Shown: in pieces, positions 43,717-53,142 of the stretch | How positions within the stretch are numbered: the stretch's first letter is position 1 | Layout of the letters: every line of letters starts with the position of its first letter | NCBI GenBank assembly: GCA_024703915.1 | Contig: CP087969.1 | Coordinates: forward strand, 3,534,001-3,598,000 | Direction: 5' to 3' | DNA: 64,000 nt | Source: Massilia sp. H-1 | GTDB lineage: Bacteria; Pseudomonadota; Gammaproteobacteria; Burkholderiales; Burkholderiaceae_D | Position numbers and translations under genes: made by a program | Notes under the pieces: generated by a model | The model's input: only the letters and a program-made list of their open reading frames with translations | What the model was told of the DNA's origin: nothing | The model's database searches: none

Positions 43717-44576
43717 CAGCGATTCATCCGCGACATGGCGACCAGGCGTTCGAACAGGTGCACGTCCTGCTCATTTTTGAGCAGCGCACCGTGCAGCGGC
43801 GGCACGATGGTCTTGGCGTCCTTGCTGCGCAGCGCTTCGGCCGGGATGTCTTCGGCCAGCAGCAGCTTGAGCCAGTCCAGGAACTCGGAGGTGGACGGTT
43901 TCTTCTTCAGGCCCGGCACGTCGCGCACTTCATAGAAGCTTTGCAGCGCCTGGGCCAGCAGTTCCTGCTTCAGGGTCGGATAGTGGACCTTGACGATCTG
44001 CTCCATCGTGTCCTTGTCCGGGAATTTGATGTAATGGAAGAAGCAGCGGCGCAGGAAGGCGTCCGGCAGTTCTTTTCATTGTTGGAAGTAATGATCACCA
44101 GCGGACGGTGCTTGGCCACGACCATTTCGCGCGTCTCGTAGACGTAGAACTCCATCCGGTCCAGTTCGCGCAGCAGGTCGTTCAGGGAATTCGATGTCGG
44201 CCTTGTCGATTTCGTCGATCAGCAGCACCACCGGTTCGGGCGCGGTGAAGGCTTGCCACAGCACGCCCTTGACGATGTAGTTGTTGATGTCGCGCACGCG
44301 CTCGTCGCCCAGCTGCGAATCGCGCAGGCGCGAAACGGCGTCGTATTCGTACAGGCCCTGCTGTGCCTTGGTGGTCGACTTGATGTGCCATTGCATGAGC
44401 GGCATGTCGAGCGCCTGGGCCACTTCTTCGGCCAGCATGGTCTTGCCGGTGCCCGGCTCGCCCTTGATCAGGAGCGGACGCTGGAGCGTGAGGGCGGCAT
44501 TGACGGCCAGTTTGAGGTCGGCGGTGGCGACGTAGGCATCGGAGCCGTCGAAGCGGGGTGTTTGCGGTGCATGCAT
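43716..44576 (-). CDS. MoxR-type AAA+ ATPase
   Basis: About 287 residues. Walker A IKGEPGTGKTMLAEEVAQ, Walker B VVLLIDEIDKADIEFPNDLL, sensor 1 in PLVIITSNNEKELPDAF and the C-terminal lid with FPDKDTMEQIVKVHYP. Start at 44576 (MHAPQTPRFDG). MoxR ATPases act with VWA proteins as remodelling chaperones, and here the VWA gene lies two genes downstream. Breaks: 44076 (a base missing in an A/T run) and about 44190 (GGGAATTCG). Confidence 0.9.
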
Positions 44577-44703
44577 GGCGTTGAAGGTCAAAAAGTGAAG
44601 TTGGTTTGAGTATAAGCCAGTTCGCAATTGCCAGTGGACAGGGGGCGATGCCTCGCTTACACTGCCGGAATTGTCTTATTTGCAATTTTCCTTCGGATTC
44701 AAT

Positions 44704-45217
44704 ATGCATTTTTCCCGATGTCTTCCGCTATTGGCCTTGCTGGCGGTACCCGCCATGGCCGCCAGCTCCTGGCCCATCAGCCAGCCCGAAGCTGCGTATC
44801 CGGATTTCTCGGAATCGAACGGCGTCCGTTTCGCGTTCATTGAACCGTCGAATGCGATTGGTCCGCCCGAAGGCATGGGCAGCGTCTTCGTCGTGGCCGA
44901 CGGCTTGATGGTGCAGACCTTCGACGTTCGGGCCGCAGGCGGGACTGCGGAGCAATCGCTGGCCGCGTACCGCAAGGCGGAAACGGCCTTGCTCAAGCAG
45001 AGTGGCGCGGTGGTTGCGAAATCGCAGGTCTGCAAAGGGCTGGCGCTGCCGCACGCCGAATGGCAATCGGACCTCAAAGGCATACGCAATTCGCGCTACC
45101 TGATCACCAAGGACAGCGACGTGATCCGGGTCACGATCGTCGCTTCCAATGCCCAGTCTCCGCGCGGCGGGGGCGGAGCAAAAGCTGGCGCAGATCTGCC
45201 GCACCCTCAAGGGCTGA
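44704..45217 (+). CDS. Secreted protein of unknown function (paralog A)
   Basis: About 170 residues with the leader MHFSRCLPLLALLAVPAMAA. It resembles the next gene along its length: VFVVADGLMVQTFDV, LALPHAEWQSDLKGIRNSRYL and VTIVASNAQSP. Two Cys (SQVCKGLALP and the reconstructed AQICRTLKG) could form a disulfide. A break near 45173 in a G/C run is needed to reach the C-terminus LAQICRTLKG and TGA 45215-45217. No family recognised; probably periplasmic. Confidence 0.7.
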
Positions 45218-45256
45218 GATTTGCTTGCCGCCGGTACTGACGGTATATTCCCTTTG

Positions 45257-45781
45257 ATGAAACTTTCCCGCATATTCCCGCTGCTGGCGCTGGTCACCTT
45301 GCCTGCGCTGGCCGACGTGCCGCTGCGCATCGTCAAATCCGACACTGGCTACCTGTTCACCGCCCAGTCCAAGGCGGCCAAGGCCACCGGCTATGAATTC
45401 GACGTGCCCGGCAAGGCGATTCGCACTTCCGAAGGCAATGGCCGCATCTTCGCCGTCATCGATGGCGTCATGGTTCAGCTGCTGCGCGTGCCTGCCGCCA
45501 TGCTAAGCACCGAAGACGAAGCGCTGGCTGCGCACCGGCAGACCGAAGTCGCCTACCTGGAAAAGAACAAGGCGGTCATTGCCGAGTCCGCGCTGTGCGC
45601 GAACCTGGCGCTGCCGCACGCGGAATGGATCGCCGAACTCAAGGGCGTGAGCAGCTCGCGCTATCTGACCGTGAAAATCGACGACACGATCCTGGTGCTG
45701 GTGGTCGCCTCGAACGCGAAGTCGCCGCCGGGTCTGGCCGAGCAGCAGTTGGCTGGCATTTGCAGTACCTTCAAACGATAG
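45257..45781 (+). CDS. Secreted protein of unknown function (paralog B)
   Basis: 174 residues, frame intact, with the leader MKLSRIFPLLALVTLPALAD. Shares with the preceding gene the order IFAVIDGVMVQLLRV, LALPHAEWIAELKGVSSSRYL, VLVVASNAKSP and a C-terminal ICSTFKR, and keeps the same two Cys. The pair is a tandem duplication with diverged N-terminal halves. Spacing 39 bp. Function unknown. Confidence 0.75.
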   Translation: MKLSRIFPLLALVTLPALADVPLRIVKSDTGYLFTAQSKAAKATGYEFDVPGKAIRTSEGNGRIFAVIDGVMVQLLRVPAAMLSTEDEALAAHRQTEVAYLEKNKAVIAESALCANLALPHAEWIAELKGVSSSRYLTVKIDDTILVLVVASNAKSPPGLAEQQLAGICSTFKR

Positions 45782-45794
45782 GCGAGGCGATGAC

Positions 45795-46481
45795 ATGGCT
45801 GGCGATATGAATGACGCTGTCGCTGGCGTGCGCGACCTGATGCTCGGCGTGTTCCGTTTCACCCACGTGTCCTGGCTTGGCCGAACCTCACTAGTGTTGG
45901 TTCTGTTCATGGCGGGTGCGGCTCATGGGGAGCCGCCGCTGGCGCTCACGGAAGGCAAACCGGTCTCGCTGCGTATCCTGGCCGCCAAGTTGCGTGCAGG
46001 CGGAACCTATCCTCCCATGCCCGAATGCGTCGCGCCCGGTGCGCGTTGCCTGGATCCGCCGCCCTTCTGGCTGAAGGCGCAGGTACTGGCCACCGTGCAC
46101 GGGGACCCCGTGCCGTCCGATATCGAGGTGTCGGGCGCGGAGCATTTTGGCATGCGCGGCTACGCTGGACTGGACCAGCCGGTGCTGCTGCTGGTCCGCA
46201 CGGATGGGCTGCACTATGAAATGGCGCGCAACAGCAGGGTCGCGCTGCTGCGCCACAAGTCGGGCGCCCTGTACGTTCCGGCCGGGAACCTGGAATACAT
46301 GCCATGGCTGCCGTGCGACGTGGCGCAGATTGCCGAGACCATGCTTACCGCCGAGTTTGGCCGCAAGGCGCAGCGTGATGCCGCCAAAAGCGGCAAGCGC
46401 GAATATGTCGTCAGCCTGGCCGGACTGCGCGCATTCCTGCACAAGAAAGAAGAAGCCAGCTTGCCGCTGGCTTGCCGATAG
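45795..46481 (+). CDS. Secreted protein of unknown function
   Basis: 228 residues, frame intact. A hydrophobic segment SLVLVLFMAGAAHGE acts as an internal-looking leader. In-frame ATG 45807 is also possible. The mature part contains PMPECVAPGARCLDPPPFW and LPCDVAQIAETML, with three Cys. It is not similar to the two paralogs before it, though all three are on one strand with small gaps. No family recognised. Confidence 0.65.
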   Translation: MAGDMNDAVAGVRDLMLGVFRFTHVSWLGRTSLVLVLFMAGAAHGEPPLALTEGKPVSLRILAAKLRAGGTYPPMPECVAPGARCLDPPPFWLKAQVLATVHGDPVPSDIEVSGAEHFGMRGYAGLDQPVLLLVRTDGLHYEMARNSRVALLRHKSGALYVPAGNLEYMPWLPCDVAQIAETMLTAEFGRKAQRDAAKSGKREYVVSLAGLRAFLHKKEEASLPLACR

Positions 46482-46514
46482 CCCACTTTTGGCCACAGAT
46501 GGGAGTGGCGGAAG

Positions 46515-46605
46515 GGCGGGTGGGGTCAGGTCCGACATTCGGACACGAACTCAGGCGCTGCACGCCTGAGTTCGTGTCCGAATGTCGGACCTGACCCCAC
46601 CCGCC
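46515..46605. repeat. 43-bp perfect inverted repeat
   Basis: Arms 46515-46557 and 46563-46605 are exact reverse complements around the loop CTGCA. The core is TGGGGTCAGGTCCGACATTC. It lies in the 246-bp gap between a secreted-protein gene and a cytochrome c gene. The sequence type resembles REP-associated palindromes of Burkholderiales. Unrelated to the hairpin family at 14583. Confidence 0.9.
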
Positions 46606-46727
46606 GTGCCACAGATCAACACGGTGAAGTGGACGACAGGCACCGGATCGGTTAAAATCGCAGGTTGATAGTGCAAAAGGTAACTTTTTTGCACGTACAG
46701 TACCGACTACCACTTACCATCGCCACC

Positions 46728-47046
46728 ATGAAAAAATTCTTCGCACTTCTCGTGCTTGCTTAAGCGTCGCCAACCTGTCCGCAGCTGCGGATATCGTTGC
46801 CAATGCCAAGGCCGCTAAAGTTGAACAATGTATCGGCTGCCACGGCATCCCCGGCTACAAAGCGACTTTCCCTGAAGTCTATCCGGTTCCGATGCTGGGC
46901 GGTCAGTCTGCCAAGTACATCGAAAATGCGTTGAACGCCTACAAAAAGGCGACCGCAAGCATCCAACGATGCGCGGTGTGGCTTCGACCATGTCCGATCA
47001 GGACATCGCCGACGCAGCAGCGTACTACTCCCAGCAGAAGAAATAA
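46728..47046 (+). CDS. Periplasmic cytochrome c (class I)
   Basis: About 105 residues. Leader MKKFFALLVLAGVANLSAAA after repairing GCTTAAGC at 46759-46766; as read the leader hits a stop there. Heme site CIGCHG, distal Met in PVPMLGGQSA or PTMRGVAS. C-terminus DQDIADAAAYYSQQKK is typical of small cytochrome c5/c553 electron carriers. A second break near 46948 (a G lost in AAGGGCGAC). It precedes a second cytochrome by 10 bp. Confidence 0.85.
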
Positions 47047-47056
47047 GGACAGCGCC

Positions 47057-47395
47057 ATGAAAAAACTGATTATCGCCCTGTTCTGCATGGTTTCGGCCAG
47101 CGCCTTCATTTAAGCAACATCGCCAATGGCGAAAAACTGGTCAAAGAAAACAATTGCGCAGCCTGCCACGGCGCCGATTACAACAAACCGATCGATCCTA
47201 GCTATCCGAAACTGGCTGGCCAGCACGCTGAATACCTCGAGCACGCGCTCAAGACGTACAAGCGCGGCAATGGCGCCAATGGCCGTAACAACGCCATCAT
47301 GGGTGGCCAGGTCAGCAAGCTGTCGAACAAAGACATGGCCGACATCGCCGCTTATCTGCACAGCCTGCCTACCGAACTGGTACTGGAAGCGCTGA
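47057..47395 (+). CDS. Periplasmic cytochrome c (class I)
   Basis: About 112 residues. The leader MKKLIIALFCMVSASAFAG is restored when ATTTAAGC at 47107-47114 is read as GCCGGC. Heme site NCAACHGADY, Met-containing NAIMGGQVSKLSNKDM, and C-terminal helix MADIAAYLHSLP. One extra G near 47385 changes the last residues; corrected, it ends LVLKR at TGA 47393-47395. The two cytochromes likely form a soluble electron-transfer pair or deliver electrons to a terminal oxidase. Confidence 0.85.
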
Positions 47396-47472
47396 TCCGC
47401 CGTCATCCTCCGGATGATCGCAACTAATCCCTTCCGCTGGCGTCACGACGCTGCCGAAGGGATTTTTTCATT

Positions 47473-48622
47473 GTGGGACCCCGTGTGACTGGCACCATAC
47501 TTTCCTGGCTGTTCCTGCTCGCGATCGGGCAGGCGGCATTCCTGATCTTTGCCCTGCTCAGCGCGCCGCAGCGCGAAGTGCGCACCGCCAACCGGCTGCT
47601 GTCGGCCCTGCTGCTGGTGTGCGCTTAGCGTCATCTTGCATGCCTGGCTCGGCATGCAGCAGCTGTACGCCGCCTATCCGCACAGCGCCAACGCGATTGC
47701 CACCGTCGGCTTGCTGTCCGGGCCGCTCCTGTATTTGTATATGCGCAGCATGCTGTTCGACGCGCCGCTCGGCCGCCGCGCGGCGCTGCACTTTGTGCCG
47801 TTCGCCCTGGCGACGCTGGCCATGCTGCCGTTCTACCTGCAGCCGGGCGAGGCGAAGCTGGCCTGGCTGCTGCACCGGACCGCGCCGCCGTGGTACGTGG
47901 CGCCAGCCGCCATCGGCAAGCTGGCCCTGTTCCTGGCCTACGTCGTGGCTGGCTCGCGCCTGGTGCGGCGCGCCGAAGGCAGCCCGCTGGCGGATGGCCT
48001 CGTACGCCTGATGAAGATCTGGCTGGTGGGCGGCACCGTCAGCGTCGCCGCGCTCGGGATCGAGTTCGCCGAACTGCCGTTGCCGGTGTCGGCCGATGCC
48101 GTGGGGGCGCTCGCGCTGCTGATGTTCGTGTATGCGACCGCGATGCTGGCGATCCGCCTGCCGCTCAGCTACCGGCCGATGCCGGAGCCGCCGCCCGCGC
48201 CCAAGGTCAAATACGCCAACAGCAGCTGGACCGACGCCGACCGGCAGGCATTCCTGGCCAAGCTGCACGCGGCCATGGATGTCGATCAGCTGTATCGCAA
48301 CGGGGAACTCAAGCTGGAAGAGCTGGCCGCCGCGGTGGCGATGACGGCGCACGAGCTGTCGCAGCTGATCAACGAAGCTTGCGGCGCCAATTTCCAGGAA
48401 TTCCTGAACCGCTACCGGGTCGAGGCGCTCAAGAGCGCGCTGCACGCGCCCGATCATGCGGACAGCAGCATCCTCGATCTGGGCGTGGCCTGCGGCTTCA
48501 ACAGCAAGAGTGCGCTCAACCGGATCTTCAAGCTCGCGACCGGCATGACCCCGTCCGAGTACCGCAAGGCGCCCCTGCTGAAGTCTTACTGCGAGGCGCG
48601 CCGCCGCACGCAGTCGACGTAG
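47473..48622 (+). CDS. Membrane-anchored AraC-type regulator
   Basis: About 380 residues. The N-terminal half has about seven hydrophobic segments (ILSWLFLLAIGQAAFLIFALL, LLSGPLLYLYMRSMLF, FALATLAMLPFYL, AVGALALLMFVYATAMLAIRL). The C-terminal AraC/XylS DNA-binding domain has the two-helix pattern ELAAAVAMTAHELSQLINE and ILDLGVACGFNSKSALNRIF. Start uncertain: GTG 47473 or GTG 47485, since no ATG fits. One GCCGGC lesion at 47625-47631. The 3' end overlaps the convergent DUF1841 gene by 37 bp. Confidence 0.8.
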
Positions 48623-49015
48623 GCGGCGGTGTCGGGCTGGGCGCCTTCGCGCTGCGACTTCCAGATCATCTCGCCCAGGCATTCCATGATCTGGTGGTGG
48701 GCGTCGTGCGCGCCGAGGCGGGCGCTGAGGGCGGTGCAGGCCGCGCGGATGCCGGGCGGCTGGTCGATCGAGACTTGTTCGGCGATCGACAGGTGCATCG
48801 ACAGGTGCAGGAAGGGATTGGCCTGGCCCCCTTCGACCGAGTAGTCGCGCGCCACGGCAGCGTCGGCGTCGGACAGCACGTCCTCGTATTCCGGGTGCTG
48901 GGCGATCCAGTCGGCGGCGATGGCGTCCATCGGACTGAGAATCTCATGCCACAGCTGCTTGCGGAAGGCTTCGCAAAAGAAGCGGCGCACGTCGTTGGAT
49001 GAAGGTGTAAAACAT
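48586..49015 (-). CDS. DUF1841 family protein
   Basis: About 142 residues. DUF1841 is a small conserved cytosolic family of proteobacteria with no known function. The conserved HPEYEDVLSDADAAV, GQANPFLHLSMHLSIAEQ and SIDQPPGIRAA blocks are clear, and CLGEMIWKSQREG closes the domain. The start at 49015 gives MFTPSSNDVRRFFCEAFRKQ once an extra T in the TTTT run at 49009-49012 is removed. Confidence 0.88.
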
Positions 49016-49030
49016 AGTCAAATTCCCACT

Positions 49031-49123
49031 AACGTCGTCCTCGCGTAGGCGGGGACCCATAGCACGCATGCTTCGCCTATGCGTATGCCTGCTATGGGCC
49101 CCGCCTTCATGCGGGGCGACGTT
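49031..49123. repeat. REP-like hairpin, copy 2
   Basis: Left arm AACGTCGTCCTCGCGTAGG then CGGGGACCCATAGCACG. Right arm is its near-complement ending GGGGCGACGTT. The loop carries GCATGCTTCGCCTATGCGTATG. Located between DUF1841 and rppH. Confidence 0.85.
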
Positions 49124-49148
49124 CGTTATATTTTCGTTCGTGCTAATG

Positions 49149-49173
49149 AAAAAGCGCGCCATCAGCGCTCTTT
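49149..49173 (-). terminator. Possible terminator after rppH
   Basis: On the minus strand, AGCGC and GCGCT pair around a short loop, followed by TTTTTC. It lies just past the rppH stop at 49182. Confidence 0.5.
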
Positions 49174-49181
49174 CCTGTTTC

Positions 49182-49796
49182 TTACTCTTTGGTCGGCGTC
49201 AGTATCAACTGCGCTTCGGCCACCACTTCCGGCTTGTCGGCCGGTGCCTGCAGAACTGCGCGGCGCATGCGGCTGCCTCAGGTAGCGCGCCGTATGGCGC
49301 CGTTCATGCGTGTGCCCGCCATTGGCAGGCCACGTCAGGAACCGCGACAACTCCTGCAGCGCGCTGATACACATCGCGCTTGAACTCGATAACGACATCG
49401 AGCGGCACCCAGTAATCATGCCAGCGCCAGGCGTCGAACTCCGGATGATCGGTCAGGCGCAGATTGACATCGTTGTCGCGCGCACATGCGCAGCAAGAAC
49501 CAGATCTGCTTCTGCCCGCGATAGTGGCCACGAATCTCGCGCTTGATAAAATGGTCCGGTACTTCATAGCGCAGCCAGTCGCGCGTTCTTCCTACAATCT
49601 TCACATGCTCCTGGCGCAGCCCGATTTCCTCCTCCAGTTCGCGATACATCGCCTGTTCAGGCGTCTCGCCATATTTGATACCCCCTTGCGGGAATTGCCA
49701 CGAGTGCTCGCGCACCCGCTTGCCCCACCACACCTCGTTATGGGCGTTCAGCAGGATGATGCCGACGTTGGGCCGAAACCCTTCACGATCGAGCAT
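49182..49796 (-). CDS. rppH: RNA pyrophosphohydrolase RppH
   Basis: Nudix hydrolase that removes pyrophosphate from 5'-triphosphorylated RNA and starts mRNA decay. About 205 residues. Nudix box [26 protein letters not shown] pattern at about 49705-49640, followed by the RppH-specific [18 protein letters not shown] and [11 protein letters not shown]. The reconstructed middle ([18 protein letters not shown]) fits. Breaks at about 49487, 49370, 49325 and 49270. Repaired, the C-terminus is [12 protein letters not shown] with TAA at 49182-49184. Divergent from proS. Confidence 0.92.
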
Positions 49797-50000
49797 AGTG
49801 CACCTCGAAACTTTCTGCCGGTAGTGCGCCTTCTTACATATTTACCCACAAATCATGAATCCCACCAGGTTTTCGGGATACGAAAACGGCGGGAAACGCA
49901 TCAAACGGGCCCATTTGTATAAAGATTGGACGCATCAGCCAGCTAATCCTTTAAAATTAGGTTGATTATAACCCTCTCTTTTTAAAAAGAATTCACCGAT
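49797..50000. promoter_or_regulatory. Divergent promoter region rppH / proS
   Basis: 204-bp gap, AT-rich near proS (TTTAAAATTAGG and TTATAACC at about 49949-49973). It must hold promoters for both genes. TTGGAC at 49926 with TTTAAA 18 bases on is a weak candidate for proS. No terminator or repeat seen. Confidence 0.4.
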
Positions 50001-51737
50001 ATGCGCGCCTCACGTTTTTTTATTTCAACTTTAAAAGAAGCGCCTTCCGACGCTGAAATCGTCAGCCATCAGTTGATGATGCGCGCAGGAATGATCAAGC
50101 GCCTCGGTTCGGGCATTTACACCTACATGCCGACCGGCCTTCGGATCATCCGCAAAGTCGAAGCGATCATCCGTGACGAAATGAACAAGGCGGGCGGGAT
50201 CGAGCTGCTGATGCCGCTGGTCCAGCCTGCCGAGCTGTGGCAGGAAACCGGCCGCTGGGACAAGATGGGCCCGGAACTGATGCGTGTCAAAGACCGCCAC
50301 GGCCGCGAATTCGCGATCCAGCCGACCTCGGAAGAAGTCATCACCGACGTCGTGCGCTCGGAAATCAAGTCCTACCGCCAGCTGCCGCTGAACTTCTATC
50401 ACATCCAGACCAAGTTCCGCGACGAGCGCCGTCCCCGCTTCGGCCTGATGCGCGGCCGCGAATTCACCATGAAGGACGCGTACTCCTTCGACCACGACGA
50501 GAAGCTCTCAAGGCGTCGTACAAGATCATGTTCGACGCCTACGTCGCCATCTTCAACCGCTTCGGCCTGAAATTCCGCGCCGTGGCGGCCGATAACGGCG
50601 CCATCGGCGGCTCCGGCTCGCACGAATTCCACGTCATCGCCAGCACCGGCGAAGACGCGATCGTCTACTGCCCGACCTCGGACTACGCGGCCAACATGGA
50701 AGCGGCCGAAGCGATGCCGCTGGCGGCAAGCCGTCCTGCAGCCAACCGCCGCGCTGACCAAAACCGCCACGCCGAACACCACCAAGTGCGAAACGGTGGC
50801 CGAACTGCTGGCCATTCCGCTGGCGCACACCGTCAAGACGATCGCGCTGACGGTCGAACAGGAAGTCGATGGCAAGCAGGTCAAGCAGTACTTCATGCTG
50901 CTGCTGCGCGGCGACCACGAACTGAACGAAGTCAAGGTCGGCAAAGTGCCGGGCCTGGCCGCGCACCGTTTCTCGACCGAGGCGGAAATCGTTGAAGTCT
51001 ACGGTTCCGATCCCGGGCTATCTGGGCCCGGTCGGCACCAAGCTGCCGGTCACCGTGGTGGCTGACCGCACCGTGGCCAACATGGCCGACTTTGTGTGCG
51101 GCGCCAACGAAGAAGGCTTCCACTACACGGGCGCCAACTGGGGCCGCGACGTGGCCGAGCCGCTCGTGGCCGACCTGCGCAATGTCGTCGAAGGCGACGC
51201 TTCGCCGGACGGCAAGGGCGTGCTGGCGATCGAACGCGGCATCGAAGTGGGCCACGTGTTCCAGCTCGGCACCTCCTACTCCGAAAGCATGAAGGCCACC
51301 TTCCTCGACGAGAACGGCAAGCCGGCTACCCTGCAAATGGGCTGCTACGGCATCGGCGTGACCCGCATCCTGGGCGCGGCCATCGAGCAGAACTACGACG
51401 ACAAGGGCATCATCTGGTAGGCCCGCGATCGCGCCGTTCGAAGTGGTGCTGTGCCCGATGGGCATGGACCGCAGCGAGATGGTCAAGACCGAAGTGGAGA
51501 ACCTGTACGCGGCGCTGCAGGCGGCCGGCGTGGACGTGATCGTCGACGACCGCGGCCTGCGTCCGGGCGCCATGTTCGCCGACTGGGAACTGATCGGCGT
51601 GCCGCACCGCGTGGTGATCGGCGAGCGCGGTCTCAAGGAAGGCAACCTCGAATACCAGGGCCGCCGCGATGCTGGAAGCGACTGCCGTGCCGCTGGCTGG
51701 CATGGTCGACTTCATCAAGGGCAAACTGGCGAAGTGA
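50001..51737 (+). CDS. proS: Prolyl-tRNA synthetase
   Basis: Charges tRNA-Pro. About 578 residues, bacterial-type ProS with the editing (INS) domain. Class II motif 1 region [20 protein letters not shown], motif 2 [21 protein letters not shown], editing domain [16 protein letters not shown], and motif 3 [18 protein letters not shown]. The anticodon-binding domain starts [14 protein letters not shown]. Breaks near 50508, 50723, 51015, 51418-51424 (GTAGGC for GCCGGC plus a GC-run loss) and 51668. Intact GCCGGC copies at 51319 and 51524 show that the lesion is frequent but not universal. Confidence 0.96.
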
Positions 51738-52355
51738 GGGGCGGGATCTACAAGCTGGAAGGCGCTGCTGGCGCTGGCGCTGGCCAGCCTGGCTTGCAGC
51801 CACCCCTGCGCTGGCGGGCAATCAGAAGGAAGAGGCGATCGCCGATTCCGTCCGCCTGGCGCTGTCGAATGCGATCAAGGATGCGCGTCCGCCCAAGCCT
51901 TTCTTCAAGGACGAGGGCGCGCGCCTGCGCTACTCCGTGTGGCTGTCGACCATGTCCGAGCGCCTCAAGCGCAAGGTGCCGGACGAGCAGTCGCGCCTCG
52001 AGTTTCTCGAAGTGGCGTGGTACGAGGCCAGCCGCGCCGGACTCGATCCGGGCATGGTGCTGGGTCTGATCCAGGTCGAATCGGCTTACCGCAAGTACGC
52101 GGTGTCGATTGCTTAAGCGCGCGCGGCTACATGCAAGTGATGCCGTTCTGGACCGGCGTGGTCGGCGACAGCGACCGCAGCAAGCTGTTCCACATGCAGA
52201 CCAACCTGCGCTACGGCTGCGCGATCCTGCGCATGTATATCGATATGGAAGGCGGCAACCTGTACCTGGCGCTGGGCCGCTACAACGGCAGCCGCGGCCA
52301 GCCGCAATATCCCAACGCGGTGCTCGCCGCGTGGAAGAAGTGGGAATACCACTAA
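51734..52355 (+). CDS. Lytic transglycosylase (SLT domain)
   Basis: About 206 residues. A leader is visible in one frame ([17 protein letters not shown]); the exact start is blurred by a frame error near 51758, and GTG 51734 overlapping the proS stop is my choice. The SLT catalytic domain has the Glu in [15 protein letters not shown], then [12 protein letters not shown] after repairing GCTTAAGC at 52111-52118, and [12 protein letters not shown]. It cleaves peptidoglycan glycan strands to 1,6-anhydro ends in the periplasm. Translational coupling to proS is possible, though the link is probably incidental. Confidence 0.85.
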
Positions 52356-52370
52356 ACCCCGAGCCCCCAC

Positions 52371-52457
52371 CACATCGCCCTCGCGCAGGCGGGGGCCCAT
52401 ACCATGCTACCGAATTCGGCGACGTGCTATGGGCCCCGCCTGCGCGAGGGCGACGTG
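52371..52457. repeat. REP-like hairpin, copy 3
   Basis: Left arm CACATCGCCCTCGCGCAGG then CGGGGGCCCATACCATG. Right arm near-complement ending GCGAGGGCGACGTG. The loop has CCGAATTCGG, as in copy 1. Located 15 bp after the transglycosylase stop. Confidence 0.85.
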
Positions 52458-52511
52458 ACACTGCTCGTGCTGTTGCTCTCATCGCTTGCTGCAAACCGTC
52501 CCCCAAAACAC

Positions 52512-52543
52512 AAAGGCCCCGTTCTTGCAGAACGGGGCCTTTT
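52512..52543. terminator. Bidirectional intrinsic terminator
   Basis: Perfect stem AAAGGCCCCGTTCT / AGAACGGGGCCTTT with a 3-base loop and T or A tracts on both sides. It ends both the transglycosylase (+) and the SWIB gene (-). Confidence 0.9.
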
Positions 52544-52572
52544 ATGAATTCGGCTTGGACAGCTAAATTTTA

Positions 52573-52953
52573 TTATTTCAGGTGGTCCGAAATAAGTTTG
52601 GTCATTTCGAACATCGACACCTGAGCTTTGCCGCCGAAGACAGCTTTGAGCTTGTCGTCAGCGTTGATCATGCGGCGGTTCGCTGCGTCTTGCAGGTTGA
52701 GCTTCTTGATGTAGTCCCAGACTTTCTTGGTCACTTCGGTGCGTGGCAGCGGGGTCGCGCCTACGACTGCGGCCAGGGTCGTGGAAGGAGTCATCGCTTT
52801 CATGAAAGCGGCGTTCGGCTTGCGTGGGGCTGCTGCTGGTTTTTTTGCTGCTGCTTTTGGTGCGGCTTTAGCAGGAGCTGCTTTCTTTGCTGCTGGCTTG
52901 GCTGCTGCTTTTTTTGCTGGCACTGCTGCTGGGGTTTTTTTGGCTGTTGCCAT
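52573..52953 (-). CDS. SWIB/MDM2 domain protein with Lys/Ala-rich tail
   Basis: 126 residues, frame intact. The first 46 residues are Lys/Ala/Pro repeats (KKAAAKPAAKKAAPAK), like histone-H1-type nucleoid proteins. The SWIB domain follows (PLPRTEVTKKVWDYIKKLN, MINADDKLKAVFGGKAQVSM). Small SWIB proteins of this layout occur in betaproteobacteria and chlamydiae and are thought to bind DNA. A 189-bp gap upstream presumably holds its promoter. Confidence 0.9.
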   Translation of the reverse strand: MATAKKTPAAVPAKKAAAKPAAKKAAPAKAAPKAAAKKPAAAPRKPNAAFMKAMTPSTTLAAVVGATPLPRTEVTKKVWDYIKKLNLQDAANRRMINADDKLKAVFGGKAQVSMFEMTKLISDHLK

Positions 52954-53142
52954 CTTCGAGCCTCCTTAACGAACACATGGGAAATTGCGCAATTGATCGC
53001 ACTGGCTTATATTGGTGGGGTTTTACACTCTGCGCAAGTGTTTTTCGAGAAAATAAGCCCTTTTTCATAGGGAGAAGCCCCGCGTGCCCGGGAAAACGAC
53101 GTTTCCCCGGTTTTTCCCCATCGCCGTGCATACAGGAGCTGC

